DNA of 64,000 bases from Paenibacillus cellulosilyticus (GTDB lineage: Bacteria; Bacillota; Bacilli; Paenibacillales; Paenibacillaceae), in assembly GCF_003182255.1 (NCBI RefSeq), contig NZ_QGTQ01000001.1:1-64000 (forward strand), given 5' to 3'. Shown here piece by piece: positions 1 to 11,767 of the stretch. The position numbers and the translations under genes were made by a program. A model generated the notes under the pieces. The model worked only from the letters and a program-made list of their open reading frames with translations. It was not told where the DNA came from and made no database searches. The first letter of the stretch is position 1. Every line of letters starts with the position of its first letter.

Positions 1-243
1 CCATCCACAGGTGACAGATTGCTCCGTCTTTCCCGATCTCCCCATGCGAGGAAATCGATTATCCGGTATTAGCATTCGTTTCCGAATGTTATCCCAGTCC
101 TGCAGGCAGGTTGCCTACGTGTTACTCACCCGTCCGCCGCTAAGCATCAGAGGTGCAAGCACCTCATCAACTCCGCTCGACTTGCATGTATTAGGCACGC
201 CGCCAGCGTTCGTCCTGAGCCAGGATCAAACTCTCCATAAAAG
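1..243 (-). rRNA. 16S ribosomal RNA, 5' part (partial)
   Basis: The reverse strand carries the conserved 16S start, GAGAGTTTGATCCTGGCTCA, at about 216-236, followed by the usual text running to variable region V1/V2 (GCCTAATACATGCAAGTCGA, GGCGGACGGGTGAGTAA). The gene is cut by the left window edge; only about the first 240 nt are present. The V1 loop and its surroundings look like Paenibacillaceae. The exact mature 5' end is uncertain by a few bases. Transcription runs leftwards out of the window. Confidence 0.97.
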
Positions 244-311
244 AAGTGCTTGTTTAGCTCATTAAAAGCTGACTTACTTTATTCGTTTGGATCGACGTGA
301 TCCATATGTTC

Positions 312-325
312 AGTTTTCAAAGAAC
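312..325 (-). other. Conserved rRNA leader motif (boxA-like)
   Basis: Minus strand reads GTTCTTTGAAAACT about 70 nt upstream of the 16S start. This element is found in the leaders of Firmicutes rrn operons, where it belongs to the antitermination/processing region. An imperfect hairpin (CGCCGC...GGTGGCG) sits just upstream, about 342-362. The region between the 16S gene and ligA (244-608) contains only this leader, the two promoters and a possible ligA terminator; no gene is seen in it. Confidence 0.7.
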
Positions 326-371
326 TTGTCTTTCTTATATTCGCCACCGTTTCTTGCGGCGACATTTATAT

Positions 372-400
372 ACTTTATCAGCTTTCGTTCTCAGTGTCAA
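372..400 (-). promoter_or_regulatory. rrn promoter P2 (proximal)
   Basis: Minus strand has TTGACA (395-400), a 17-nt spacer and TAAAGT (372-377), just upstream of the rRNA leader. A consensus -35 with a weaker -10 about 130 bp before 16S fits the downstream promoter of a tandem rrn pair. Confidence 0.65.
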
Positions 401-466
401 CAACTTATTTCATTCATTTGTGATGAAGTTCGTTGTTTTTCGACGCCGTCCGAAGCGACAAGAAAT

Positions 467-495
467 AATATACCACGTCGAAAACTCAATTACAA
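467..495 (-). promoter_or_regulatory. rrn promoter P1 (distal)
   Basis: Minus strand has TTGTAA (490-495), a 17-nt spacer and TATATT (467-472), 95 bp upstream of the proximal promoter. Tandem promoters about 90-100 bp apart are usual for Bacillales rrn operons. The assignment comes from sequence only. Confidence 0.6.
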
Positions 496-537
496 CTTGT
501 AAAATAAGACAATTGATATTCCGTCTACAAATTAGAA

Positions 538-582
538 ACCGCGAGACATAAGCCAGCATAGAGCCTGCCCATATCCCGCGGT
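538..582 (-). terminator. Possible terminator of ligA operon
   Basis: Outer arms ACCGCG and CGCGGT enclose a smaller GC-rich hairpin; on the minus strand the structure ends in GGTTTCTAATTTG. The T-tract is weak, so this is a tentative call, placed 27 nt after the ligA stop and before the rrn promoters. Confidence 0.35.
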
Positions 583-608
583 CCATATCCTTTTATACCA
601 TTAGATGA

Positions 609-2654
<2,046 letters not shown>

Positions 2655-2750
2655 TCATATCCCTCTTCCTATCGGATAGTCTTCCGTACCGTGCTTCTAC
2701 TCTCTGCGTGCACGATACGGAAATGGATGTTTCCGTTCTCATCTATCTGA

Positions 2751-5165
2751 TTAAACCTTGGTGATTGGAGCAAAAGCAGCCAGCAGCCGCTTCAGGCCGA
2801 CTGGTGCCGGAAACGCGATCTGCAGCTCGGTGTCCTTATCGGTGCCTTTGACTGCAACGACGACGCCCTCACCGAATTTGGCGTGGGTGACCTTGTCCCC
2901 TGCCGCGAACTGCCGCGCTGCGCCGTCTGATGCGGCGCTTGCACCACCCGCTGCAGAACCGAGCGGCGTAGACACACGAACGCCGCTGCTGGTTGGCGCT
3001 GGCGCTGGCGTACCGCTCGGAACGACGCGCCCGGTGCCAGGCGCGCCGCCGCTCCGGTAGCCGAAGCCGCCGGACTGCGGGCTGCTAGCCGGCGAGCCGC
3101 CGGCGTTAGGCGCTGCGGCGCCCCCGCGGCGCACGGCGGACCATCCGCCTGCGGTGCCGCCGCTGAAGCCAAGCCCGCCGCCGCCGATGGTGCGGCCAGG
3201 CGAGGCGATCGTCTTCACGTCCTCCGGAATTTCTTGGAGGAAGCGTGAAGGCGGGTTCGAGTTGGTACGGCCGAAGAGCGTACGCATGCGAGCGCAGAGC
3301 AGGTAAAGCATTTTCTCCGCACGGGTAATACCAACGTACGCCAAACGTCTCTCTTCCTCCAACTCCTCATTGTCCATAAACGCACGGCTGTGCGGGAAGA
3401 CGCTCTCTTCCATACCAATGATGAAGACGACTGGGAACTCCAGGCCTTTCGCGCTGTGCATCGTCATCAGAATGACTGCATCTTGCGGTTCATTATCTTC
3501 TTCATCTTTGTTCATCGAATCGATATCTGCAATAAGTGCGAGATCCGTCAAGAAAGCCACGAGTGATTTGTCTTCATTGTTCTTCTCAAACTCGAGCGTG
3601 ACGGACAAAAACTCCTCGATGTTCTCGATACGCGCTTTGGACTCCAGCGTGTTCTCACGCTGCAGCTCCAAACGGTATTCGGACAGCTCGAGAATTTTCT
3701 CCGTCAGCTCCGTTACGGACAAGTAATCCACCATACGGGTTAAGTTAGCAATCATATCGCGGAATTGGATAAGTGCTGTGCGTGCCTTACCTGTTACTTC
3801 GATTCCACCGAACTCATCGAGCGTACCGAGCGCTGCAAACATGGAAATGCCGCGGCTTGCAGCATCATCTGCAATTCGGCCAACGGTTGTGTCGCCGATG
3901 CCCCGCTTCGGTACGTTCACGATCCGAGTCAAGCTAATGTCATCGTCCGGGTTGGAGATAAGACGCAGGTAAGCGAGCAGGTCCTTGATCTCTTTGCGAT
4001 CATAGAACTTGATGCCGCCGACGATTTGATACGGTATATCCGATTTGATGAGAATTTCCTCGATTACACGGGACTGCGCATTCGTACGGTACAAAATCGC
4101 ATGATCCGCATACTTGCGTCCTTCTTTCACATGCTTGCTAATCTCACCGGTTACGAAATAACCTTCATCGTGCTCCGAGTCCGCTTGATAGATCGTCAGC
4201 GGCTCGCCTGGTCCTTGGTCCGTCCACAGCCGCTTCGGCTTGCGTCCCCCGTTGTTGCCGATTACGGCGTTCGCTGCGTTCAAAATATTCGATGTCGAAC
4301 GATAGTTCTGCTCGAGCAGAATCGTCTTCGATTCTGGGTAATCCTCTTCGAAGTTAAGAATGTTCGTAATGTCCGCCCCACGCCAACGGTAGATCGACTG
4401 GTCACTATCACCAACTACACAAATATTATGATGCTTGTCTGCAAGCATTCGGCACAGCATGTACTGCGCCCGGTTCGTATCTTGATACTCGTCGACATGG
4501 AGGTATCGGAATTTGTTCTGATAGAACGTGAGCACATCTGGCTCATCCTTGAACAATTTAATCGTCGTCATAATCAAGTCATCAAAGTCGAGCGAGTTGT
4601 TCGCGCGAAGCCGCTTCTGGTACTGTTCATACACATTGGCTGCGATCTGCTCGAAGTAATCGCCCACCTTCGCTGAGAAACGTTCTGGTGTGAGCAGTTC
4701 ATTCTTCGCGCTGGAGATGGCTGCTTGTATAGCTTTCGGCTCGATTTTCTTCGTGTCGATCTTCTGTTCCTTCATAATGTTGCGAATGACGGACAGCTGA
4801 TCGGCCGAGTCGAGAATGGAGAAGCTGGACGTAAAGCCGATTCGGCTAATATCACGACGCAAAATCCGCACACACATGGAGTGGAAGGTCGAGACCCAAA
4901 TATCGCCGCCGGACGGGCCAACCAGCTTCGAAACACGATCCTGCATTTCTCGCGCTGCTTTATTCGTAAACGTAATGGCGAGAATGCTCCATGGAGCGAC
5001 CCGCTTCTTTTCAATTAAATATGCAATGCGATGCGTGAGCACGCGCGTCTTACCGCTACCTGCGCCCGCCATAATGAGCAGTGGTCCGTCTGTCGCCTGC
5101 ACGGCTTCTCGCTGCTGCGGATTGAGTTTCTGAACCGCTGCATCGATATCAATGGAATTAAACAT
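2751..5165 (-). CDS. pcrA: ATP-dependent DNA helicase PcrA (UvrD family)
   Basis: Superfamily 1A 3'-5' helicase needed for repair and for removing obstacles from DNA. Walker A GAGSGKT is at residues 34-40, followed by motif II in VDEYQDTN and motif III in [14 protein letters not shown]. Later motifs include LEQNYRS and [15 protein letters not shown], with [13 protein letters not shown] near residue 640. The C-terminal 140 residues are a Gly/Ala/Ser/Pro-rich linker (about 665-745) ending in a Tudor-like domain ([14 protein letters not shown]), which in PcrA binds RNA polymerase. At 804 residues it is longer than the Bacillus protein because of the linker, whose DNA is visibly GC-rich. Start ATG has GGAGGAG 11 nt upstream. 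Confidence 0.97.
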   Translation of the reverse strand: MFNSIDIDAAVQKLNPQQREAVQATDGPLLIMAGAGSGKTRVLTHRIAYLIEKKRVAPWSILAITFTNKAAREMQDRVSKLVGPSGGDIWVSTFHSMCVRILRRDISRIGFTSSFSILDSADQLSVIRNIMKEQKIDTKKIEPKAIQAAISSAKNELLTPERFSAKVGDYFEQIAANVYEQYQKRLRANNSLDFDDLIMTTIKLFKDEPDVLTFYQNKFRYLHVDEYQDTNRAQYMLCRMLADKHHNICVVGDSDQSIYRWRGADITNILNFEEDYPESKTILLEQNYRSTSNILNAANAVIGNNGGRKPKRLWTDQGPGEPLTIYQADSEHDEGYFVTGEISKHVKEGRKYADHAILYRTNAQSRVIEEILIKSDIPYQIVGGIKFYDRKEIKDLLAYLRLISNPDDDISLTRIVNVPKRGIGDTTVGRIADDAASRGISMFAALGTLDEFGGIEVTGKARTALIQFRDMIANLTRMVDYLSVTELTEKILELSEYRLELQRENTLESKARIENIEEFLSVTLEFEKNNEDKSLVAFLTDLALIADIDSMNKDEEDNEPQDAVILMTMHSAKGLEFPVVFIIGMEESVFPHSRAFMDNEELEEERRLAYVGITRAEKMLYLLCARMRTLFGRTNSNPPSRFLQEIPEDVKTIASPGRTIGGGGLGFSGGTAGGWSAVRRGGAAAPNAGGSPASSPQSGGFGYRSGGAPGTGRVVPSGTPAPAPTSSGVRVSTPLGSAAGGASAASDGAARQFAAGDKVTHAKFGEGVVVAVKGTDKDTELQIAFPAPVGLKRLLAAFAPITKV

Positions 5166-5275
5166 ATAATCGTTACTCCTCCGTCTATAGCTAGCTTTCC
5201 AAACGATCGATCCTACCTTCCTAAAATGATCGCTCAGAACATGTTGTTCGTATCGTTGTTCGCCTCTGTAAGTCT

Positions 5276-5304
5276 AGTCTAGACAACGGCGAGTGAAGTG
5301 TCAA
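5276..5304 (-). promoter_or_regulatory. Promoter of pcrA-ligA
   Basis: Minus strand has TTGACA (5299-5304), a 17-nt spacer and TAGACT (5276-5281), about 110 bp before the pcrA start. The pcrB-pcrA gap (5166-5501) is long enough for an own promoter, so pcrA-ligA need not depend on pcrB transcription. Nothing else was recognised in that gap. Confidence 0.6.
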
Positions 5305-5501
5305 TTTCAGATTTTCCATTGTTCTGTAAGCTGCTGCGCACGAAGGACTGCCGCCTTTATGCACAAGAAAAAAACGATTCTTCCGGAACGGGAGAGCGTT
5401 GCAGCGTAACGATTGTATACGTTCTGACTGCCTGCACCTCTTGTTGTCTATCCATCCGAAAAAACCGTCTGTTGTCTTCTTTTATAGCTGCGGTCTATTG
5501 C

Positions 5502-6209
5502 CTATACCCCAATCTCAACAGCCTTCACCGCTTGTACAGTTGCCAGTGCAGCGTCTAAGTTGTCATAGATGACATTACCCACCACAACAGTACGGGCAGC
5601 GCGTGCCGCCTCAGCCGCTTTGTCCGGACCATCGATGCCGCCGCCGTATATCACATGCGCCTGAGACACCATCTCTGATGCCCGGCGTACGAGCGACATA
5701 TCACCGAACTTACCGCTGTATTCAATATAAATAATTGGAAGACGCAATAATCGATCTGCCGCCTGTATATAGGCAATAGCCTCATCGCTGCTCAGGTTGG
5801 CATTCGCACCGCTTACGCGAGCTGCCGTAGCATCCCCGTTCATGATGAGATAACCTTCACCGACCGTAATCTCCCATGGAATGAGATGTCCAAACTCTTG
5901 AAGCGCTGCCGTCTGCCTGCCGATCAGCCATTCCGCTTGCTGCGCATTCAGTACAAGCGGGACCAAATAGTTGTCAAAGCCAGGCACTGCCGCTTCCAAA
6001 CTCGTAACTTCAAGCACGCAATCGACCGCATACCTGCGAACCCGAGACATAAGCTCAACCGTATTATCATACGTAAGTCCGCTTGAGCCACCGACCATAA
6101 TAGCGTCTGTGCCAGACATACATACGGCTTCAAGCACCTCGTCCGAAATTTCGCGATCCGGGTCCAGCTTGAACACATGCCGCCAGCCCGAGTACCACGC
6201 CCCGTTCAT
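5502..6209 (-). CDS. pcrB: Heptaprenylglyceryl phosphate synthase PcrB
   Basis: TIM-barrel prenyltransferase of the PcrB/GGGP synthase family. In Firmicutes it joins a heptaprenyl chain to sn-glycerol-1-phosphate, giving an archaea-like ether lipid precursor. The 235-residue length fits. Visible family motifs are HVFKLDPDREI near the N-terminus, DAIMVGGSSGL (about 36-46), YIEYSGKFGD (about 160-170), and the phosphate-binding loops VIYGGGIDGPD and TVVVGNVIYDN near the C-terminus. GGAG lies 9 nt before the ATG. The gene heads the classic pcrB-pcrA-ligA order, although a 336-bp gap with its own promoter separates it from pcrA. Confidence 0.95.
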   Translation of the reverse strand: MNGAWYSGWRHVFKLDPDREISDEVLEAVCMSGTDAIMVGGSSGLTYDNTVELMSRVRRYAVDCVLEVTSLEAAVPGFDNYLVPLVLNAQQAEWLIGRQTAALQEFGHLIPWEITVGEGYLIMNGDATAARVSGANANLSSDEAIAYIQAADRLLRLPIIYIEYSGKFGDMSLVRRASEMVSQAHVIYGGGIDGPDKAAEAARAARTVVVGNVIYDNLDAALATVQAVKAVEIGV

Positions 6210-6244
6210 CCTGTCACTCTCCGCTTCTATAGCATAATGACATC

Positions 6245-6274
6245 AGTCTAGGACAAGGGGGATCCAAATGTCAA
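6245..6274 (-). promoter_or_regulatory. Promoter of pcrB
   Basis: Minus strand has TTGACA (6269-6274), an 18-nt spacer and TAGACT (6245-6250), about 36 bp before the pcrB start. The -10 and its upstream flank (TTGTCCTAGACT) closely resemble the pcrA promoter (TTGTCTAGACT). Confidence 0.5.
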
Positions 6275-6321
6275 ACCAAGTCAGCCTTCAGCAACCGCGG
6301 GTGAAGGGCACACCCTATCTT

Positions 6322-6582
6322 TCAATCAAACCCCCATTTCATAATGGGACGTATAAACTGCGTGATCGGTCTTACACATGCATCAAACATAGCCAGACTG
6401 GTGAGCTGCGATGCGACTACCCACTTCTGTACATAGGCAAATGTAATGACAAATGCCCAAATGAGCACACAGGCGTACCATATAAAATCTCTGTAATACC
6501 GCTTATGGAGCAGCGTCCTGCCTCCTATATAAAGCACGATAATGAATATCGAGGTGACTAGTATCGTCGTTGTATAGTACAA
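6322..6582 (-). CDS. Small membrane protein at the end of the ger operon
   Basis: 86 residues with two or three hydrophobic segments (TTTILVTSIFIIVLYIGG, about 4-21; FIWYACVLIWAFVITFAYV, about 33-51). It begins 4 nt after the gerC stop, so it is almost certainly translated from the same mRNA. Small membrane proteins (GerD-like or GerXD-type) accompany some germinant receptor operons, but no sequence motif lets me assign this one. The opposite-strand reading frame over the same bases (6268-6561) lacks hydrophobic or domain features and is a shadow. The function is unknown; a role as a receptor accessory subunit is inferred from position only. Confidence 0.7.
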   Translation of the reverse strand: MYYTTTILVTSIFIIVLYIGGRTLLHKRYYRDFIWYACVLIWAFVITFAYVQKWVVASQLTSLAMFDACVRPITQFIRPIMKWGFD

Positions 6583-6586
6583 GCTA

Positions 6587-7828
6587 TTATCTTCCCTTCT
6601 TCTGTCCCTGCTCCGTTAAGTATTGGAACGATTTGTTGCTTAGCCCCATTCGTGTAATTCGGAGGTGCACCTTCGTTTCAAGCGGAGCCTCTGCGAACAC
6701 GCTGCCCCAATCCTGACTCCACTGCTTCCAAGCTTTCGGATATTTGCGATGGGCTTTCTCTGCTGCTCCGAAAACATCTGTTTTCATTTGCTGCCCCTGT
6801 TTCCATGCCCCGTCGATGATTGCTTGAAGCTGCTGTCCGCCGCTGCTCTCCAGCTTCTGAGTGACGCTGGTCTTGTACAAATTTTGAGCGCAATCCGACT
6901 CTGATAATGTACCTGAAGCATGAACCTCCGCCGTATATCCGAGTTTTCCTTCATTCAGCTTTGGTTTGAGTTTGGTTGACGACTGCTGAATGAGAATAGT
7001 GTCAAATCCGCTGTGCCCTTCCTCATCCGTGCATGGAATAGCTATCGTTGTCTGTTTCACTTCATTCCGTAAAAAACTAACCCCGAGCGACTGCTTGCGA
7101 TTCATCCATCCAATCATATGGTCCTCACGCATAATGGCCAGTCTCCCAAGCTTCAGCTTGGAAGGAATGGTTGTATGGGTGAAAGCGTCCAGTGTGGACG
7201 TATCCTCTGTCCCCGAAATAAAAATTTCAGGAAGGACACCACTTTTCGCGTCACTCGTCAGGTCCATTGCCATTTGATAAACCGGAACGTTGGGCAGAAT
7301 GGACGAGTTTCTGGCCTCGGACGTAATAATGTCTTTCATTCCTTCACCCGGAATGATCTGCAGCTGCATGAATTGCTCTAATATCCGCCGAGCTTTACCA
7401 GGTGTTACGAGCATACTGACCGTCTCACGAGGCCCTGAGTTACGAAAATAAACGTCCAGCAATTCATTGAAACCACGGCGTGCTACTTCCTCGCTTAGGA
7501 TGACGACCCTGTTATGTGCGTAGAACAGCTTGCGCGGACTCTCGGAGTAGCTGTGCATCATGGCCTCACGAATCGATTTCCCCTTAGTCGAGTACACGAT
7601 AACAGGAGATTGCGGTGTTCCTCCCCCCGTCGTTCCTACTCCGGCAGAAATCGCAGCAGGTATAAGAACCTGATAGGAAACGATCCAGTTGTGACCGTCC
7701 CAGTCAATTCCGGTTGCCGAAGTAATCGCCAGCTCATTCAGTTCGATCCGATTCCAGCAGCCCGTTGCCACAAGGCTAAGGCCCAATAAAGCGGCAGTCA
7801 TCACGGCTCCACGCACGAAACGTATCAT
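6587..7828 (-). CDS. Ger(x)C-family spore germination lipoprotein
   Basis: C subunit of a GerA-type germinant receptor, anchored to the outer face of the spore inner membrane. The N-terminus is a lipoprotein signal with lipobox VATGC and lipidated Cys24, followed by the family signature WNRIELNELAI. The 413-residue length is typical. The start overlaps the upstream permease gene by 4 nt (ATGA), which implies translational coupling. It follows two permease genes and one gerA gene, giving a complete A-B-C receptor set. The germinant cannot be read from sequence. Confidence 0.94.
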   Translation of the reverse strand: MIRFVRGAVMTAALLGLSLVATGCWNRIELNELAITSATGIDWDGHNWIVSYQVLIPAAISAGVGTTGGGTPQSPVIVYSTKGKSIREAMMHSYSESPRKLFYAHNRVVILSEEVARRGFNELLDVYFRNSGPRETVSMLVTPGKARRILEQFMQLQIIPGEGMKDIITSEARNSSILPNVPVYQMAMDLTSDAKSGVLPEIFISGTEDTSTLDAFTHTTIPSKLKLGRLAIMREDHMIGWMNRKQSLGVSFLRNEVKQTTIAIPCTDEEGHSGFDTILIQQSSTKLKPKLNEGKLGYTAEVHASGTLSESDCAQNLYKTSVTQKLESSGGQQLQAIIDGAWKQGQQMKTDVFGAAEKAHRKYPKAWKQWSQDWGSVFAEAPLETKVHLRITRMGLSNKSFQYLTEQGQKKGR

Positions 7829-8931
7829 GAGGATTGCGCCCCTTTCTTGCTGTTATTCCCCCTTGTTACAAGCAAACAGAATCCGATGCATAGCGGGAGA
7901 ATAATGTTGAACATGGACAAGAACGGAATACTGTCAACAATGACAAAGCGTCCGAGCTCGAGATTTCGCGTCCAAGTTACGATCGTGGTGACGATCGCAA
8001 GCAGACTGATTGAAAACAGGGTATGCCTTATGCTCTTCAGCCTGAAGGTGTATGTAATGCAATGTACGGACGCAAATAAAAACACTGACATTTTGACATA
8101 CATGGTCATTCCCCAAACGGAAACTGTATAAATCTCGATTCGTTCCAGAAACTTGCCGACTTCTACAATGCCAACCATATTAAAAAGCGGATAGGACATC
8201 ATACGAACGACCTCAGAGCCAAACACGCTAACGGCCATAACCGTGACGATCAGCAGCTGAGCTGCACTCCCTAGCGACCCAATGATTCCAGCTTTCATGA
8301 CCGATTTCGGATTCTTCATATAAGGCTGAAGGATAAGCAGAATCGAGATTTCGGACAGCCAACCGATCGGGGAAATCGCCGCCAACCCAATTCGGGAGGT
8401 GCCCGCATCAAAGAAGGGCAGCAGCTTCTTCAGATTAATGTCGTCGAAGTTAAGCCCAACCGAGACCGGAATTACGAGAATAACCATAAACATGACTAGT
8501 GCTGCAGATCGCGCAACCGCTTCAATGCCATGAGCAATTGAGAATGCAGCTACACCAACCATAACAGCTATCAGCATGACAATTGGCGTCTCATCCAGTA
8601 CCATGTCCGCAATGAAGTTAGCGAACTGTCTAACGATCATACAGAAGGAATTGAAGTAATAAACGCCAAGCAGTAAGCCCACCACCATGCCGACTATCCT
8701 GCCAAATCGATTCTCCATCCACTCAATAAACAAGAAACCCGGATTCGTTTTACATATGGCTGCAATTGTAATGGCGATGATGACACCTGCCACAGCAGCG
8801 ATAAGGACAGATATCCATGCGTCGTTAGCGGCGAAACCAATCGTCACGCTAGGAATAGATAAGAGGGCTGTCGGCGTAATCGTATTGATCACAATGGCGA
8901 CCGTCTGTAAGGTCGATATCTCTGGCTTCAT
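7825..8931 (-). CDS. GerAB-type spore germination permease (second copy)
   Basis: B subunit of a germinant receptor, an integral membrane protein of the APC superfamily (endospore germination permease family) that is thought to bind the germinant. The 368 residues contain about ten hydrophobic helices. The start (MKPEISTLQTVAIVINTITPTALLSIP, shortened here to its first motif MKPEISTLQ) is like other GerAB proteins. It starts 3 nt after the gerA stop and overlaps gerC. A second, different B subunit is encoded upstream of gerA at 10562-11674, so this receptor could assemble with two alternative B proteins. Confidence 0.93.
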   Translation of the reverse strand: MKPEISTLQTVAIVINTITPTALLSIPSVTIGFAANDAWISVLIAAVAGVIIAITIAAICKTNPGFLFIEWMENRFGRIVGMVVGLLLGVYYFNSFCMIVRQFANFIADMVLDETPIVMLIAVMVGVAAFSIAHGIEAVARSAALVMFMVILVIPVSVGLNFDDINLKKLLPFFDAGTSRIGLAAISPIGWLSEISILLILQPYMKNPKSVMKAGIIGSLGSAAQLLIVTVMAVSVFGSEVVRMMSYPLFNMVGIVEVGKFLERIEIYTVSVWGMTMYVKMSVFLFASVHCITYTFRLKSIRHTLFSISLLAIVTTIVTWTRNLELGRFVIVDSIPFLSMFNIILPLCIGFCLLVTRGNNSKKGAQSS

Positions 8932-8934
8932 CGC

Positions 8935-10515
8935 TCAAGCACCTTCCTGGTCTGGATCTGGCCGTTTGCCGCCGCCAATCCGATTCTGATTCGGAACTTG
9001 ATGAGAGGACATACCGATCGGACGTTTGCGCATTGCCCACCATGGGACACGAATGAACGTGTCCTTGAGATTTGAAACAATCAATGGTGAAAACGGCAGC
9101 AGGTAAGGTTTGCCGAATGAACGGAGTCCGCACAAATGCGCCAACAACACCATTAGTCCCGACATAATGCCAAACAATCCAAACGAGCCCGCAAGGATCA
9201 TGAGAACGAACCGAATGAGCCTTGCTGCAATCCCCATATTAACTGCAGGTATAACGAAGCTCGCGATTGCAGTGAACGAGACGACAATAACCATCGCCGC
9301 AGAGACAAGACCAGCTTGAACGGCCGCTTGACCGAGTACAAGTGCGCCAACGATTGAGATCGCAGGACCGATAATACGAGGCATCCGGACCCCGGCCTCA
9401 CGCAATATTTCGAAGGTGATCTCCATTAGAAATGCTTCAACAAGCGCTGGGAAGGGAACCCCTTCACGCTGCGCAGCAAGACTAATGAGCAGGGAAGTCG
9501 GCAGCATTTCCTGATGAAACGTCGTAATGGCGATATAGAGCGATGGCAGCAGCATCGAAATAAAGAAGGACGTCATCCGAATGAGCCGGAGAAACGTCGA
9601 TATATCATAGCGTTGATAATAATCCTCGCTCGATTGGAAAAATTTCACGAAGGTGACAGGCGTGATGAGAACAAACGGAGTGCCCGACACCATGATAACG
9701 ACCTGCCCTTCTAGAATGCTCGCACAAGCTGTATCTGGCCGTTCTGTATTCTGAATCAGCGGAAACGGTGTAAACGCTTTGTCTTGAATAAATTCTTCTA
9801 TGTATCCACTTTCTAGAATTGCATCAATCTCAATCTGTTCGATACGGCGATGCACTTCTTTCACAACATCATCCTGCGCGATCCCCTGCAAGTAAATGAC
9901 AGCGATGTTCGTACGTGTCTCTCGTCCGACGATCTTATAGTCGACGCGTAATTTAGGGGATTTAATTATTCGTCGAACGAGTGCCGTATTCGTCCTCAAA
10001 TTCTCTGTGAAGCCTTCCTTCGGACCACGAACAACGGTCTGGGAGGTTGGCTCTTCCACCGACCGACTCTCTCCGCCAGTCGTATCGATAATGATTGCTC
10101 TGAGGCTTCCATCTACAAGAATGACAGAGCTGCCCTCAAGCATCGCATATCCTACTTCCTCAACGGCCGTGGCTGGAAAGATTTTGCCGACTGCAATCGA
10201 CCGCTCCATCAGATGCGTGTATAAGCTATCCGTCTCTTCTGTTGCTTGGCTGTTGGCATCTTCCAATAAACCAAGCAGCATCGTACCAATTGCAGTGCCA
10301 TCCACAATGCCATCAATATAAAACAAGGCATATCGCTGATTAGGAAATGAACGATGGGTCAACGTTCGGCATACGATATCCGCTCCTCCGCCAAGGAATC
10401 GCTCAAGCCGCTCCATATTTTGTTCCAAGTCGGGAACAAGCAGCTGTTCGACATGCTGTTTTTGGTCATCGCCAGCTTGTTTATCATTGCCTGCTGTTTG
10501 CTTCTTGAACATCAT
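8935..10515 (-). CDS. GerA-family spore germination protein (A subunit)
   Basis: A subunit of the germinant receptor, family GerA/GerBA/GerKA. 526 residues: a hydrophilic N-terminal domain (about 1-290) with the family text YIDGIVDGTAIG and GRETRTNIAVIYLQGIA, then a membrane domain with 4-6 helices (SFFISMLLPSLYIAITTFH; RIIGPAISIVGALVLGQAAV). The ending PWWAMRKRPIG is also family-like. It lies between two gerB genes. Receptor transcription is expected in the forespore, but I could not identify a convincing sigma-G promoter upstream of the operon. Confidence 0.95.
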   Translation of the reverse strand: MMFKKQTAGNDKQAGDDQKQHVEQLLVPDLEQNMERLERFLGGGADIVCRTLTHRSFPNQRYALFYIDGIVDGTAIGTMLLGLLEDANSQATEETDSLYTHLMERSIAVGKIFPATAVEEVGYAMLEGSSVILVDGSLRAIIIDTTGGESRSVEEPTSQTVVRGPKEGFTENLRTNTALVRRIIKSPKLRVDYKIVGRETRTNIAVIYLQGIAQDDVVKEVHRRIEQIEIDAILESGYIEEFIQDKAFTPFPLIQNTERPDTACASILEGQVVIMVSGTPFVLITPVTFVKFFQSSEDYYQRYDISTFLRLIRMTSFFISMLLPSLYIAITTFHQEMLPTSLLISLAAQREGVPFPALVEAFLMEITFEILREAGVRMPRIIGPAISIVGALVLGQAAVQAGLVSAAMVIVVSFTAIASFVIPAVNMGIAARLIRFVLMILAGSFGLFGIMSGLMVLLAHLCGLRSFGKPYLLPFSPLIVSNLKDTFIRVPWWAMRKRPIGMSSHQVPNQNRIGGGKRPDPDQEGA

Positions 10516-10561
10516 CGGACTCCTTTCCTCGCTTCACGTATTGCTTCAACCTGTATTGCTG

Positions 10562-11674
10562 TTACCGCTGCCGCTGGCTAGCGCCGTTCGATTTGTTGCG
10601 AACTTTCTTCCGCAGTAACATGACAAGCAGCAGAACAATTGGAATGACGATTTGAAAAATCGGAAAATGATATTTCAAGTTCCTTTCAAACCCGACATTG
10701 ACTTGATGCATATAACTTTTGAACCAGAAGGATCCGACATAAATGCCGATCCCAACCGGAATTGCTGCTATGCGCAGCGAAATACGGAACAAATAGGAGA
10801 ATGCAATCGATGCTCCCAAATAATAAGCCGTAAGCTTCACGTATACCGCGGAAAACACAAGCAGTGACACAAGCGGATCGATTCTTTCCAAAAGATTGCT
10901 GATTTCTACGAATGTCGTTGCCTGCAACAGCGGTACGACACTCCAGCCTGCGAACTGGCCAAGTGAGGCAATCGTGATAATGTTCATCAGCGTAATAAAG
11001 AGGCCTGCGAACACGTAGCCCTTAATCGTCATCCTTATTACGACCCCATATTCATCCGCAGCGGTATAACGCCAGAACATGAGAAACAACACAACCTCCC
11101 CGAATGGGAAGGAGATAATCTCCGGAATAGCTGCATCCCACACGGGCTTGAATCCATGCTCAAGCATAGGCATCAACCGGCCCAGGTCGATCAACCCAGC
11201 GCTAAGCAGTAGAATGAACAGCACGACGTAGATCATAACTAGAATCGGAAGCAGCACTTCCACCATTCGAAAGAAGACGCCTGGTCCCCCGAGAACCGCA
11301 TAGCCACCAATGAAGCATATGATCAGAATAACCATCGACAATGGTGTATCCGGCAGTAAATACATAATGGAAAGATCCGCGAACTCACGGACATTGCGAA
11401 TACATTTGTAGCTGTAATAAATAACATAGATGAATCCGAACACGAAACCGATAATGCGGCCAAAATATAGCTTGAAGATCTCGATTAGATTTCGATCCGG
11501 TTCAAGCCTCTGAATCTGAAGCGTTACACAGCTAAGCAGCAGCAGCCCCGCCAGCGCGCCGACGAGTACGGACATCCATGCATCGCGATCTGCATTACCT
11601 CCCAACAGAAACAACGAGGAGCTTCCGATCAAGAACAGAATGACGGTCGAAGCCAGCTGTCTAGGGGTTATCAC
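10562..11674 (-). CDS. GerAB-type spore germination permease (first copy)
   Basis: First gene of the germination operon: 370 residues with about ten hydrophobic helices and the GerAB-family beginning MITPRQLASTVILF (GTG start, with AGGGGG upstream). It is related to, but clearly different from, the permease at 7825-8931. The gap to gerA is 46 bp. Gene order B-A-B-C differs from the canonical A-B-C. Operons with an extra B gene are known among germinant receptors, where different B subunits can alter germinant range; which applies here is not visible. Confidence 0.92.
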   Translation of the reverse strand: MITPRQLASTVILFLIGSSSLFLLGGNADRDAWMSVLVGALAGLLLLSCVTLQIQRLEPDRNLIEIFKLYFGRIIGFVFGFIYVIYYSYKCIRNVREFADLSIMYLLPDTPLSMVILIICFIGGYAVLGGPGVFFRMVEVLLPILVMIYVVLFILLLSAGLIDLGRLMPMLEHGFKPVWDAAIPEIISFPFGEVVLFLMFWRYTAADEYGVVIRMTIKGYVFAGLFITLMNIITIASLGQFAGWSVVPLLQATTFVEISNLLERIDPLVSLLVFSAVYVKLTAYYLGASIAFSYLFRISLRIAAIPVGIGIYVGSFWFKSYMHQVNVGFERNLKYHFPIFQIVIPIVLLLVMLLRKKVRNKSNGASQRQR

Positions 11675-11767
11675 GGCTCGTCAGTCCCCCTCTCTGTCAC
11701 GTCACCATTAATAGGGATGGCTTGTGTTTCTTACCTTCCCCCACTGATTGGAAAATGATGCACACGC

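Noticed and set aside
5233-5252. LexA-like palindrome CGAACAACATGTTC upstream of pcrA
   Set aside because: The spacing between GAAC and GTTC is five bases, not four, so it does not fit the Bacillus LexA consensus.
6268-6561. 97-codon plus-strand frame
   Set aside because: It is antisense to the membrane protein frame at the end of the ger operon and has no domain, hydrophobic pattern or operon context.
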